The notes beneath the pieces were generated by a model. That model saw only the letters and a program-made list of their open reading frames with translations, ran no database searches and had not been told where the DNA came from. From positions 46,784 to 93,216 of the forward strand of contig MNCI01003777.1 of the NCBI GenBank assembly GCA_015680685.1: DNA of 46,433 nucleotides. Direction: 5' to 3'. A program made the translations under genes and the position numbers. Positions 12,499-23,791 of this stretch are shown piece by piece; the stretch's first letter is position 1, and every line of letters begins with the position of its first letter. This stretch comes from Gnetum montanum (lineage: Eukaryota; Streptophyta; Gnetopsida; Gnetales; Gnetaceae).

Positions 12499-13822
12499 AG
12501 TGGTTGAGAGTGTAAAAAATCTTTGAAAACCTTGGAAAATCTAGGTGGTTGTGTGGGCCTTTTGGTCTATCAAAACGTTAAGTAAAATGAAGTCAAAGGT
12601 TTTTTGTATGGTTGTGTGGTTGTTGGGTTTGTAGGATAATGTATATGAGAAATCAAGATGAGATAAGCCTACATTGATGACAAGGAATGAACTGGTTTAG
12701 AGCTCAAAGGAGAAGGTCATCCACAAGGTCTCAAGAAAACATGCAAGAATTAAAATAATTTGGACAAGGACCAAGTACCTCTCAAGAAAAATTTTCATTA
12801 TTAAAGCATGCAGAAGTGCAAGATGATGAATAGGAACAAAGAATTCATCATGTAAAGGAAGGTGAAGAAAGAGGTCTTCATGAAATAGTAGATGTCTTGG
12901 CAGAATTGAAGGATGCATAGGTAAAGACATCTTTGTAAAATAGCAGACGTCTTTTATTAGGCAAAGATGCCTTTACCAAACAAAGATGTCTTCCCAAAAT
13001 GAAGACTAGTTTCAAAAAGATGTCTTTCCCTAGACAAAGACATCTTCTTGGAATAGAGGCCAAATGCAGAAAGATGTCTCAGACATGAAGAAGACATCTT
13101 CCATGACCATTAGCTAGTCATTGCATAAGTTCCAAGATGGATTTGGAAACATAGTGGCTATAAGGAGATGTCATAATCATTGGAAAATGTGCAATCTTTT
13201 GTATAATCATTGTGTAATTAGTTGATAATCATTGTAATCACTATTGCTCCTCATCATTATATTATCTTTTATCTATTGTAAAGTGTGTTGTACATCAAAG
13301 TGCAAGGATCAACAAACTAAGTTGCATTTATCCCTTGTAATTGTTATTCTCCCTTGTTGCCCTATAGGGTTGATGTGCTTCTTGTGGGAAGGCATCATGC
13401 TTGAGCTTTTCAGGATCCTATGGGATTGAGTGTTGGTAGAGCATCACAACACTATAGAGTGGAGCTCAACATTGTAAAGGTTGTGGGAGCAAGGAAACCA
13501 TATTCTAAGCTTGTTAGGACCTTGCGAAATTGAGTGGTTGGTGCAGCATCACAACACTCTAAAGAAAAACTTAGATCTTATACAAGGTGTGCTATCCTTT
13601 AAACCACATTTGAGAGTAACAAAGTCTGGAGGTGTACTTGCAATCTACCCTCCAAGCATGGACTACCCAAGTTGGGAAACCATGTTAAATTTGGTGAGTG
13701 TGCTTTGTCCAAAGAATTTCAATTTAGGGAACTTATTCATCCCCTCTTCTAAGTTCAACAACCCACAAGTGGTATTGAAGCATGGTATTCTTCTTTATCA
13801 TCATCAACTTCAAGAGTGAACA
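12499..13822 (+). other. Probable copia 5' LTR and leader, ends unresolved
   Basis: No coding region. Directly upstream (on +) of a Ty1/copia gag remnant, this is where its LTR, primer site and leader should lie. A TGTTGGG at 12622 could be an LTR start. Inside is a cluster of AAGATGTCTT/AAGACATCTT words (12889-13100). Weak tRNA-Met-like primer candidates (TTGGTAGAGC near 13432, TTGGTGCAGC near 13538) sit in two copies of a ~35-bp phrase. I could not fix the LTR end. The same interval holds the upstream flank of gene A-minus. Confidence 0.4.
12889..13100. repeat. Cluster of inverted GATGTCTT/AAGACATC words
   Basis: The word AAAGATGTCTT or its reverse complement AAGACATCTTT occurs, with variants, near 12890, 12923, 12946 (GACGTC), 12963 (GATGCC), 12982, 13018, 13036, 13070 and 13091, in alternating orientation. 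This is far above chance for about 210 bp. The position suggests a U3/enhancer region of an LTR. Confidence 0.8.
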
Positions 13823-14990
13823 ATGGAGGGGACATCTTACACAAAACCACCCATGTTTGACAAATTTGACTTTGCATATTAAAAAGCTAGAATGCAAGGA
13901 TTCTATGAATCCATGGAGTTTGAAGTGTGGGAATCAATCCTTGAAGGCTATGCTCCACTTGTCGATAGCTCCACTAGCATAATTAAGCCTCGCAAAAAAT
14001 GGACACGAGGAGAAAGATAAGTTCATGTTTGATTCAAAAGTAAAAAATTGTTTATATTGCACTTTGAATAAATTTGAATTTAATAGCGTAGTAAGACGTA
14101 AAATGGCCAAAGAAATTTGGAAAACTTTAGAAGCTACTTAAAGGAACTTCTATTGTTAAACAATCAAAATTATTAGTTTTACAAAACAAATATGATAAGC
14201 TCAAAATCAGAGAAGGAGAGAAAATAAATGATTATTCATCTAGAGCCAATGATCTTGTTGTAGCTATTAGAGGAACAAGAAAATATTTGCTTGAAAGTAA
14301 TGTCATCATCAAAATGATCAAAAATCTACAATCGAAGTTCAGAGTAAAGGTTACAGTTATGGAGGAAATCAAAAATTTCTCAACCTTAAAATTTGAAGAG
14401 CTTCGAAATGCTTTCGTTGCTTATGAAATGAATCTCATAACTGAAGGAGCCATCCAATAAAGATCAATTTCTCTAAAGACTACCTCCAAGGAAATGGGTT
14501 CAATGAGTGTGATGAGAGTAGTGAAGATGAGATTACCTTTCTCTCAAAGAAGCTACAATAATTGGTAACAAGAAGAAACAAGAGTACATCTCAACAATGA
14601 CCCAATCTATTCAAAGGTAGAGAAAAAGGTAAAAAAAATTTGAATTCTAACTTAGATTTCTCTTCTATATAATGTTGTGTTTGTGAAGGAAGAGGCCATA
14701 TGGCCTTTGAATATCCTAGTGATTGCAAGGTATAGCCAAAGAATAGATCCAATAATGAGAAATCAAAAAAGACCAACTTCTATACAAGTTGGGATGATGG
14801 TGAGAAAAGTGAAGAAGAAGCATGAAATTCTTCCAAAGATTCACATCTCATATGCATTATGCTTACATATGAAAATTCCTCACACATGGCTGAACAAGGT
14901 TGTAAGTGTGACAAAAAGTATAGTGAATTTAAAGAAGAAAATTTTCTTTTACATCAAATCTAATGAAATATAGGTTCAAAAGAAAATTTT
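13823..14990 (+). pseudogene. Ty1/copia gag remnant (UBN2-type)
   Basis: Starts MEGTSYTKPPMFDKFDF at the ATG at 13823, the usual opening of plant copia Gag. After frameshifts, about 14100-14455 reads KEIWKTLEA...GTSIVKQSKLLVLQNKY and later IKNLQSKFRVKVTVMEEIK, FEELRNAFVAYEMNL, which is the UBN2/gag-polypeptide domain in order. Near 14673-14714 is CCVCEGRGHMAFEY, a CCHC zinc knuckle (C-x2-C-x4-H-x4-C) whose last cysteine is now tyrosine. It would have formed the virus-like particle and bound RNA. No copia protease, integrase or RT follows: at about 15.0 kb the sequence switches to a Ty3/gypsy gag. Several stops and indels; dead. Confidence 0.85.
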
Positions 14991-15032
14991 AATAGTCTCT
15001 TCAAAGACAAGAAACCATTATGAAGTTGAAAT

Positions 15033-15640
15033 TCCTAAGGTAAGGTGACAAGGATGTCAAAGAATTTTACATCGAATTTTATGATCTATTCCATCAAGCT
15101 AAGGTAAAATGAAAGGAGTATGAGCAATCTTCAATCTTCTTAAGAGGTCTCAAAATGATGTATCAGTAAGAGTTGTTCATTTATGAGCCACAAATCCTTG
15201 ATGAGGCTTATGATTTAGTACTCAAGGCTGAGAAGATGTTAGGTGGATTTAGAAACATGAGCAAAGAATCTTCCAAGAGGAAGAGGAAGAGATCTAGATT
15301 TGAGAAGGGATCTAAATCCAAATCTGAAGACAAGGAGGGTAGCTAAGATAGGAAGATTGAAGGAGGTGATGAGAAGAGTGAAACCAAGAAGGACCTAAGC
15401 AAGGGAGGCAAGGGTTAATATAGTAGCTCATTAAAAATTTAGTGCTTCAAGTGTGAAGAATGGGAACATAAGCAATGGGAATGTCTACTTCATAAGACAA
15501 CCAAGGGTAAAGATGTGCAAACGATGGAGGTGGAGTAGACATCAAGCCAAGATCTATAGAGAGGTAATCCTAATGCTTCAAAAATTAAGGATGTTTATGA
15601 ATTAAATTCTTTTGCATTCATGAGGAATTTAAATAAAGGA
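15033..15640 (+). pseudogene. Ty3/gypsy gag C-terminal remnant (E0)
   Basis: Reads GDKDVKEFYIEFYDLFHQAK, then FLRGLK and YDLVLKAEKM, the C-terminal half of a retrotransposon gag domain. A basic/acidic linker follows (SSKRKRKRSRFEKGSKSKSE), then a fully conserved zinc knuckle CFKCEEWEHKQWEC (C-x2-C-x4-H-x4-C) at 15443-15484. The N-terminal half, the leader and any 5' LTR are missing: the remnant abuts the copia gag directly. Stops (for example TAA before YSSS and TAG after SLKI) break it. It is the 5' end of the element interrupted by E2. Confidence 0.8.
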
Positions 15641-15679
15641 GATCATCCTAATATAAAATTTTTGTTCTAGATTAGGACC

Positions 15680-16200
15680 AATTGTTTGCTTGATGGGGAA
15701 TTGATTCATGTTTTGATTGATGGGGAGCCCAAGAAAATATTATTTCTTCTAGGGAATTTGCTAGATTGGGTTTGGTAACTAATCCTCATCCTAAACTATA
15801 TAAGGTGCATTGGTTGTCTAAAGATTTTTCCTAAGAGGTGAGGAAACAATTTTCTTTAAAATTTAAAATTAGAAGTTTTCATGATGTTGTGAAATGTGAT
15901 GTGCTTCCAATATATTATGTTGATGTAGTTCTTGATAGAACTTGTAATTTTAACAATGGAACTCAATTTGATGGAGTAAGAAATGTGTGGAGGGTTATTA
16001 GACTTGATCAGATCCATGATTTGATTCCTATGACAACTGAATAAGTGAGGCAACAAAGCTCACTTAATGTTTCCTTAATCCTTCTAGGAGAGGGGGAATA
16101 TATTAAGGAACATGATGAAACCAGTTTTTGTTTTGTTATTATGACAACAGTTGCTACTAACCATGATGATGTGTAGGTTAAACTTACTATAGGTGCATTA
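15680..16200 (+). pseudogene. Ty3/gypsy aspartic protease remnant (E0)
   Basis: Around 15680-15760 a degraded LIDG motif marks the protease active site, followed after a frameshift by GLVTNPHPKLYKVHWLSKDF and RSFHDVVKCDVLPIYYVDVV, then NNGTQFDGVRNVW. This order (PHP-x-PY-x-x-x-WL, DVVPM, LLGRPWQFD-x-x-x-x-HDG) is that of plant Ty3/gypsy proteases whose pol continues with the chromovirus-like RT seen next. In the LLGRPWQFD equivalent the glycine-rich segment is mutated (VLDRTCNFN). Inactive. Confidence 0.75.
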
Positions 16201-16229
16201 GGCTTGAAGGAGAAATTTTCCAAGGTGTT

Positions 16230-16507
16230 TAATGGAGAATTGGATGAACTAACACTGATGAGGAATGTACAACATTAGATTTACTTCATCCTTGGTTCTA
16301 CCATTCCAAACAAGTGAGCTTACCAGATGGCACCAAATCATAGGGTTGAATTGCAAAGGCAAGTAGAGGGATTACTTGGAAATGGCTTCATGAGATAGTC
16401 CATTTCACCTTGTGTAGTTCCAGTAGTAATAGTACCAAATAAGGATAGCAATGAATGGAGGATGTACATTGATTCTAGGGTAGTGAATAGGATAACAATG
16501 AGGTATA
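16230..16507 (+). pseudogene. Ty3/gypsy reverse transcriptase, 5' part (E0)
   Basis: Start of the RT domain: NHRVELQRQVEGLLGNGF, then SISPCVVPVVIVPNKD, EWRMYIDSRVVNRITMRYR. These match RT blocks 1-2 of Ty3/gypsy (SP-x-x-x-PV-x-x-V-x-KKDG, WR-x-C-x-DYR-x-LN-x-x-T-x-x-xYPLP). The reading frame breaks off inside that last motif at 16507, where the E2 element is inserted. It resumes with LPIPRMDDILD immediately after E2, so the two halves form one RT. Confidence 0.9.
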
Positions 16508-16512
16508 GGCTT
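16508..16512. other. Target-site duplication GGCTT, left copy
   Basis: The five bases before the 5' LTR of E2 (16508-16512) equal the five bases after its 3' LTR (26496-26500). Five-base duplications are what Ty3/gypsy integrases produce. Removing E2 and one copy restores continuity of the host RT frame. Confidence 0.95.
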
Positions 16513-17394
16513 TGATGAGTCACCAAATAAGAGACCCAATATCAAACCCACGATATTGGTCCCATGATATCAGATTCTTGATATCGGATATGTGATATTG
16601 AATGGGCCAAGCGGCATCGGACATGTGATGTCGAAGCCTATCTCATTAGCTGTAAATAAGAGACAGGGGTGCTTGGTGTTGGGGAGTAATTTTTTAGTCC
16701 TTTAGCCAAACTCTTGCAATTTTTCCCTTCCAAAGTTAGAATTATTTTGAGTGCTCATAGTAGGAGTCATAATGTGAACAGATCTTTATTCGAGCATTGT
16801 GTACCTAAGCACACCTTGCGTCTAAAAATAAAGACAAACTTTGTGATAAACCTTGTAAGATTCAGAATAGCTTAATTATTGCATTTAATGTTATTTACTA
16901 TTATTTGATGCTTTCAATAGGTAATTAATGTTATTTCCATAGAATTATTAATTATCAATTATTAGTGAATTAGCACACTCAGCACGACCACTTTGAGCAT
17001 AAATGGAACACTTGGTAACCTAGTAGCGACTAGCGTTTAGTAATCCCAGCAGTGTTACACTAGTTCAGGATGTGTCTAGAGAGTGGGAACGGATGCTGAT
17101 GTTAGGATTGGATTCACATTAGAGTTACAAAATCCCATTAGTTAATTAAATATTTTCATTGCACACACTTAGGAGACCAGGATAGAAAATATAAAAAAAA
17201 CATAAAAATCATATACCTCAAGTTTACTTAACCATACAATTATGCCTTACAAGTAAGCTTGGGAAGACAATGATTGCATAACTCATCCTTGATCTGTGTA
17301 GGTGCATAAACATTTAATCCTCAAAGTTTGACTGGATCACATGTGAACACTCATATTCATATGGTTGGGTGTAGGGGTACCTTACCGCTCGTTA
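16513..17394 (+). repeat. E2 5' LTR
   Basis: Begins TGATGAGTCACC and ends GCTCGTTA, just before the PBS (CTCATCA in the other copy). GATATC/GATATT words cluster at 16540-16600. The TATA box is decayed to TGTAAATA at 16651, where the 3' LTR keeps CTATAAATA. An AATAAAGAC poly(A)-type signal is near 16826. Confidence 0.93.
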
Positions 17395-17395
17395 T

Positions 17396-17413
17396 TGGCA
17401 CCGTTGCTAGGGA
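17396..17413 (+). other. Primer binding site, tRNA-Asp type (E2)
   Basis: TGGCACCGTTGCTAGGGA lies one base after the LTR end. The plant tRNA-Asp 3' end is complementary to TGGCGCCGTTGCCGGGGA (established for Athila elements), so this site has three mismatches, all transitions. It would prime minus-strand cDNA synthesis. Confidence 0.9.
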
Positions 17414-17530
17414 TTTTGTTGCTTGTGTGCTGATTAGAACTTAGGAAATCCCTCCATCATTGGAACGAACCCGTAGAGTTAACTATCCTACAATCACCAG
17501 AAAAGAGGACTGCACATTGAGTAATCAATC

Positions 17531-19410
17531 ATGTCTCCTTCTTCTTATGAGAGTGTTTCACTAATTAGGTCTAATACCATGAACAATTGGAGGCAGGGTG
17601 CACATGATGATCCACCAGTGCCCCAACAGTTTCACATGGTATACACTCATCCTAATGAGTATGTACTAGACTATATCTTTATCCTCCACTAGGATGAACA
17701 GTTGCGATGGCATGATTTAGAAGGTAACATAGTGCTACCTCCTGATTGCTCAATCCCGATCATGCTTCTTCGTGCTTTCACACGAATTGGCATGCAGCTC
17801 TTACAATCAAAGTATGTTGTGCATGAACAAGACTTGAGAGAGTATTGACCCACAGAGGCATAATGCCAAAGGGATCTACAATAGGAGAGACATTATAAAT
17901 CCGTGAAGGGAAAGTGGTCTTAGGATGTCCCGTATGTCGAAAGTGAAAATGGCGGTGGTGAACCTGTCTCGGGAGGTTTTCCACAAAACGATGTTCCTCT
18001 CCTTGACTTCGGTCAAGGAGTTGGGTATGAGAATCTTCACTTAACTATTCATAAGCCAGGTTCTGGTACCAATGAACACAAAGGGTCTGGAAAAGGAACA
18101 CAAATGCATGACAATGATGGAAATTTCGATCATAACTATGGTCGAGGTTGTGACCACCAAAGAAAAGGTGACAGATATCATCATGGTGCTAGTCCCCCTT
18201 CCTCTTCACCTTCATCATCTTCTTCCCCCTCTCCTTCGAGATCTGAACACAATCATTAAGGACGAGACCATGAGGACAATGGTAGGCAAAATAGAAATCA
18301 CCAACAAAATAGTAGAGAAAGGGAGCAAGGGCATTCATAGACATCATAGATGCCATCGGCAGCATGATCATGATGAACCCCTACTCACCACTTGAAGTAT
18401 GTTAAATATAGCAAAGGCTGTTAGGATCCCAAAAAGGCACTAGAAAGATAGTAGGATCAAAAGACTAGACATGAATAACATCCCATGATTTGAAGGGGGA
18501 TACAATGCTGATCCTCAAAACCATTTACAAGCATTCCACGATGCATGTGCCTTGCAGAATATAGAAAATGAATGGAAAAAGCTAAAGCTATTTCCACGGA
18601 CACTGATTAAGGAAGTAGAAAGCTGATACTAGTCCTTAGAACCAGAATCCATTTGTCGATGGAGTACCATGTTGGAGCTATTCAACGATAAGTATCAAAC
18701 GTTCTCCCAAGTGTCCAACCTGCATAAGCAAATCAAAGGATGGAAACAAGGAGGACACGAACCCTTTGATGCTACCATGGGCCAATATTATTCATTATTA
18801 CATCGTTGCCTTGGCCATGGTTACTCACAAAAGGAACAACTACACCATCTTGTAGATGGGCTTAGGTACGAAATGCAAAGAACCCTTGGGACTTATGCCC
18901 AAGGAAGGCTATCTAAGCTCAAAGCCCATCAAATACAAAGATTGTTGGAGCAAGTTGCCAAGGAGGAAGGTGAGTTGAGGAAAAGAGAAAGTGTAGAGGA
19001 GTACAACAGAGATCCTTCCCTCTGAAAGAAGGAAATTAGATTTTGTGAAGATGAAGAAGAGTCACCACTTGAAGAGATGGTGAATAGAAAGACTTTGCCC
19101 GTTCAAAAATTTGCGTTAGAAGTATCGAAAAAGGTGGATCAAATGTGGAACTCCCTAGATGACAAATTGTAAACTATCCTAAAAATAGTAGAGGAGTCTA
19201 GAGGACAAAGTAGTGATTGAGAGAGAAGGAAAAAGAAAGAAGCTAAGTATGCATGTAACAAGGGTAAGGGCAAGGCTGCTATCATTGAAGAGGTTATGGA
19301 TTTGAACATAGAAAATGATGGCGGATGTGAGATATGCCAATATGACCATCATAAAGTATGTTTCCCAGTAGTGTCATATCTACAAGAGTCTAGGGTGTAT
19401 GCACTAAACC
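17531..19410 (+). pseudogene. gag remnant (E2)
   Basis: Chosen start is the ATG at 17531 (MSPSSYESVSL). An N-terminal part shared with E3 (VYTHPNEYV; LEGNIVLPPD) is followed by a glycine/asparagine/serine-rich stretch. The capsid-like core runs from about 18400 (NNIP-x-FEGGYNADPQ, LKLFPRTLIKEV) through an uninterrupted 118 codons at 18669-19022 with LFNDKYQTFSQ and HRCLGHGYSQKEQLHH, as in Athila/Tat Gag. The tail has a coiled-coil-like acidic segment and a zinc-finger-like CEICQYDHHKVC (C-x2-C-x3-H-x3-C, about 19330), shorter in spacing than the usual knuckle and conserved in E3. Stops include TGA and TAG for two tryptophans in VES-x-Y-x-SLEPE. Confidence 0.85.
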
Positions 19411-20015
19411 CACAATTAAAAAAATTACAAATACTCAGAAGGTTACCTTATCCTCAAGGTAACCCAAGGTAGTTCCACCTACCCTAACATATTATTCAAG
19501 TGGAGATCCACTAGAACTGAATGAACAATATCAACATTGGCAACACCCATAATTATGGGGAATGCCACTACCACATCAATAGTACCCTTACCGTCAACCT
19601 GATCCATACGGGTATTACATTCAACAACCAATCTTTCCATGTGACTCTACTAGTCACGTTGCTCTTCAACTTCACTACCAGACCCCTGAGTACTATATAA
19701 CTTCTTCTTCTAGGAGTGATGCCCCACATACGTACTATCCTTCTCATTTTTCTGCATCTCTTCCATCCTTGGCTCCATTACCACCTGCTCCAACTATGCA
19801 AGGTGAGCTTCTTGCCTAGCCGCAGCAACGTAACTCTATAAGGGCTGTCAATCTTCAACTTACTATTGGTTTAGAAAACTGATCAAAGAAGAGATCTTTC
19901 TTTAAAACCAACAGTCCAACCAAGTCCTTACAACCACAAGCAGCTAATTATCCAAATGCCTCATCATCATTTGAATCTTTGGAGCTTCCTTCAAACCAAA
20001 AACCACACTCAATGC
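19411..20015 (+). pseudogene. Gag-protease linker (E2)
   Basis: Low-complexity, proline/serine/tyrosine-rich translation (SAS-LPS-LAPLPPAPT near 19750) with several stops. No domain is recognised. E3 has the equivalent stretch at about 41900-42510. It probably encoded the disordered linker between nucleocapsid and protease. Confidence 0.5.
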
Positions 20016-20520
20016 ACACTATCATGTTAACCCACACCATCACTTATTAGATTAAAGCTAGTCATCTTTTTAGGAAACTCTTTGATCCTGGAAGTCCTCT
20101 TATTTATTTGCAAATTGCTGGAAATGAGCCTTGCAAAGCTCTTTTGGATTTAGGTTTTGGTGTTAATTTGATCTCCCAGGAAATGTATAAAGCTTGGAAC
20201 CTGCCTCCGCTAAAGAAGAGCAACATTTGTTTAGAGTTAGCTGACTAGTCCATCATTGTTCCATTGGGACTAGTGGAGGACATTGTCACCATTGTTTGTG
20301 GGTGGTCGTATTCAGCTGATTTCTTAGTGATCCAAGTTAACCACTACAAAGGAGAATTCCCAATCATAATGGAAAGAGCATGGCTAAGTACGATTGATGC
20401 ACACCTAGGAATACGTGATCTTTCCTTAAAGATATCAAAATAAAATGCGTTTATGAGGATCGAGAAGAAGAAAGTTCCATGCATTGCATATAGTGACATA
20501 GGGTGCAACTGCGTGCAGAA
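20016..20520 (+). pseudogene. Aspartic protease remnant (E2)
   Basis: Reads FDPGSPLIYLQIAGNEPCKA then LLDLGFGVNLIS, the retropepsin active site. The motif should be D-[ST]-G: the aspartate is at 20147-20149, but the next codon is TTA (Leu), one C-to-T step from TCA (Ser), which would abolish activity. Downstream are LVEDIVTIVCGW, DFLVIQVNHYKGEFPIIMER and AWLSTIDA, where ILGRPFL is expected in Athila/Tat. A TAG lies in AD-x-SIIVPLG at the same codon as in E3. Confidence 0.85.
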
Positions 20521-20668
20521 GTCCTAGTTTGTACAACACTTAACATTGCCTACATGCAACCAGTGTGCACAAGTAACTAACATATAAAGATGCCTGTATG
20601 CAGCAGCCACAAGACAGGAAGGCATCCAATGGTTAACAATTGACCTAGAGAGCAATTCAACTTTATGC

Positions 20669-21800
20669 ATGGAAGTAACTAAGAGGTTGACTTGTGCCTA
20701 TATCGATAGCATAGATGCATTGGAGCAAGTCCATCGCCAACTTCCAAGTACTAACACTGAAAATATCAACTGGGGGAAGTTGGAAATCCCTAACAAGTTT
20801 AAGAAAGAGCCCCTTGAATTAAAATCATTACCCACCAATATGGAGTATGAATTTCTCAAGAATGGAAAATCGATAATCACTAATGCTAAACTCGCTCCTC
20901 AACAAAAAGAAAGATTGTTGAAGATGGTAAACAAATGGTCAAAAGCCTTTGCTTGGTCATATCCCAAATTAACCGAAATAGATCCTAGGATATGCCAACA
21001 TAGAATTTACACTAACCCCTCTATGAAGCCTTAATGACAACCACAAAGACGACTGAAGCCAAAGCTTAAGCAAGTAGTTAAAGAAGAAATTGAACAACTT
21101 CTGAAGGCTAGGTTCATCTACCCCATTGCTAACAGTGAATGGGTTAGTCCATTAGTCATCGTGCCTAAAAAAGGTGGTAAATGGAGGATGTGCATAGACT
21201 TTAGGCTATTAAACATGGCAACATTTAAAGATCATTTCCCATTACCTTTCATTAACCAAGTCTTAGATACCATTGCAGGGCATTGTTATTATAATTTTCT
21301 GGATGGTTACAGTGGGTACAATCAAATCCAAATAGCACTAAAATACCAAGCCAAAACTATGTTCATAAGTCCTTGGGGGACATTTGCATATGGGAAAATT
21401 CCATTTGGCTTGTGCAATGCTCTAGCAACGTTTCAATGTTTGGTTCTTAGTATATTTCAATAGCAAACAAGGAATGGTGTGGAGGGTTTTATGGACGATT
21501 TCTCCACCAATGGAGGAAACTTTGAATAAGCATTGGACCAATTAGAATAAGTACTAAAATGATGTGTTGAAACCAACCTAAGGCTCAATTGGCAAAAAAG
21601 TCACTTAATGGTTCAAGAGGGCATTGTATTAGGGCATAAAATTTCACAAACAGGGATAGAGGTAGATCCTAAAAAAATTAAAGTCATCTAAGGAATCACT
21701 CGTCAACCTGAAACTATAAAATATGTCTGATCATTCCTTGGACATACTAGGTATTATAGACATTTCATCAAGAACTTTTTAAAGATTGCAAAACTATAGG
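20669..21800 (+). pseudogene. Reverse transcriptase remnant (E2)
   Basis: The linker reads LPTNMEYEFLKNGKSIITNA and ERLLKMVNKWSKAFAWSYP, typical Athila/Tat lead-in. RT blocks in order: SEWVSPLVIVPKKGGKWRMC, FPLPFINQVLD, FLDGYSGYNQI, PFGLCNALATFQ, then the catalytic FMDD at 21488-21499 (GFMDDFSTNG), LNWQKSHLMVQEGIVLGH and SFLGHTRYYRHFI. The polymerase aspartates are present. Stops (TAATGA near 21032; TAG and TAA around 21461-21560) interrupt it. It would copy the RNA genome into cDNA. Confidence 0.93.
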
Positions 21801-22330
21801 TAGAATTGATGAAAAAGGATGTATCCTTTGAATGGACCAAGGAATGTGAGTTAGCTTTCCAAACCTTAAAGCAGAAGCTCATAAAAACACCCATTCTACA
21901 AGCTCCTGACTAGTCCAAACCATTTCATATAATGACTGATGCATCCAATTTTTTTTAGGAGCCGTACTTACACAATTAGATAACCACAAACGTCCCTATT
22001 ATATTCACTGTGCAAGTCGAAGTATTGGTAGTGCACAACTCAACTATACTACAATAGAAAAAGAGTTAATTGCTGTGGTGTTTGCACTAGAGAAATTTAG
22101 GCACTATGTATTAGGCTATAAGGTATTTGTACACATGGATCATAGTGCGACTCGGTTCCTTATGAATAAATCAACGATGAGCCTTGCATCATACGATGGC
22201 TTATCATCTTGTAAGAGTTCGATCTCACGATAGTAGATCATAGAGGCACTAAGAATGTTATTGCTGATCATTTATCTCAGTTACAATGCAACAACAAAGA
22301 GGACAAATACCCAATTTCTGATTTCTTTCC
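21801..22330 (+). pseudogene. RNase H remnant (E2)
   Basis: Ty3-type RNase H: PFHIMTDASN (first catalytic Asp), a frameshift at the eight-T run 21949-21956, then GAVLTQLDNHKRPYYIHCAS, TIEKELIAVVFALEKFRHYV (catalytic Glu), VHMDHSA (second Asp), and VDHRGTKNVIADHLSQL with the final Asp. All catalytic residues are visible if the frameshift is ignored. It degraded the RNA strand during reverse transcription. Confidence 0.9.
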
Positions 22331-22449
22331 TGATGAACTCCTCTTTGCAGGTGTAATAAATAATCAATCGCCCACAGATACAAATTCGTATAGTAGCATT
22401 CTTACTTATCTTCTCACACAAGAAACACCACAAGGGCTAGATGTTAGAA

Positions 22450-23791
22450 AGGAATAATAGTTTCTCCACCAAGTCAAATATTTTATGAAAATCAATAGAC
22501 ATGTTTACAAGGTGTGTTCCGATGGCTTGGTTCGATACTGTGTTCCCAACGTAGATCAATTGCGACTTCTCCAAGATGCTCATGAGGGCCCTTGTGGGGG
22601 TCATTATGCTGGGAGATGAACAACCATTAAAATCTTGCTTGCAAGATATTGGCCTACATTATTTCAAGATGCCCATCATTTTGTCCAATCTTGTGAGCAC
22701 TGCCAACACAATGGAGGAATGACTGCTAGAATGGAGGATCCACAATAATGGATTCAACCCTTAAAACCCTTCGACATATGGGGTATTGATTTTATGGGGC
22801 CTATTACACCGATGTCCAATAGAAAAGCATACATTGTTGTTGCTATTGACTATTTTACAAAATGGGCAGAAGTAGCCGCCATTATCGACTGTACATTATC
22901 TACCGTTACACGATTTTTTCAACAAAAAATCATAAATAGGTTTGGTGTGCCTCATGCACTTATTTCTGGTAATGGTACACATTTTACATGTGTGATGTTT
23001 TGAAAGTTGATGCAATGCTTAAGAGTTGAGCATAAATTGACTACACCATATCATCCTGAAGCGAATGGTCAAGCCAAAGTCACCAATAGGGAAATCACAG
23101 AAATTTTGACATGAACCATTAGTAAATATAGGCAAGACTGGAGCACTAAACTGAACAATGCTCTTTGGGGCTACTGCTCCACATGAAAACTCCTTATAGG
23201 CTACTCTCCCTATGAGTTAGTATATGGTAAACTTCCAACACTTCCTATCCAAACTAAGCTCCTTACACTATGTACAGCATGTGACCTTAACCTTGACCTC
23301 AGTCTAGCATAGAAAGAACGATTAATGAATCTTAACTTGCTAGATGAAAACTGATTAGCTGCCATGTCATCTAATAAACTACACAAGGCCTTCAACACAA
23401 ACAACGTCATGACCTAAGAATTAGAAAAGTCAAATACCAACCAGGAGATAGGGTTCTTTAGTGGAATCCCGCACATGTGCCACAACGAACTAAATTTCAA
23501 ATGTTGTGGGAAGGACCTTATATCATTCATGAAACTTTTCCTTCAGGGGCCATGATGATCTATAAACCTGGAAGCTCGGATAAGAAATTATTGGTCAACA
23601 TCTAGAAAACCAAACCTTTCCATACGCCCAAACACCCAGTACTAACACTACCTCTATTGATGGATAGCCCTGCTCATTATTTTGGATCTTCTCCTTCCAA
23701 CTTAGTCATAGGGGAGATGGCCACCAATGCTAATTATTTTAAGCCCTCAGTTTATTTTATCATTTTTCTTTTACTTTTACACCATCATTAA
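22450..23791 (+). pseudogene. Integrase remnant (E2)
   Basis: Zinc-binding HHCC region: HEGPCGGHYAGR with the paired cysteines in SCEHCQHNGG (22692-22703). Catalytic core: WGIDFMGPI keeps the first Asp (22788-22790), but the second, expected in S-D-NGTHF, is Gly (GGT, 22969-22971), and the Glu expected after NGQ[AV] is Lys (AAA, 23076-23078). Both changes are single G-A type transitions. Near the C-terminus WEGPYII is a GPY/F motif and is followed by GEMATNANYF to a TAA at 23789. Tandem TAA-TAG stops near 22456 are shared with E3. Not functional. Confidence 0.92.

Noticed and set aside
17396-17413. tRNA gene at the primer binding sites
   Set aside because: Only the 18 bases complementary to a tRNA 3' end are present. 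No cloverleaf can be built around them or around 39859.
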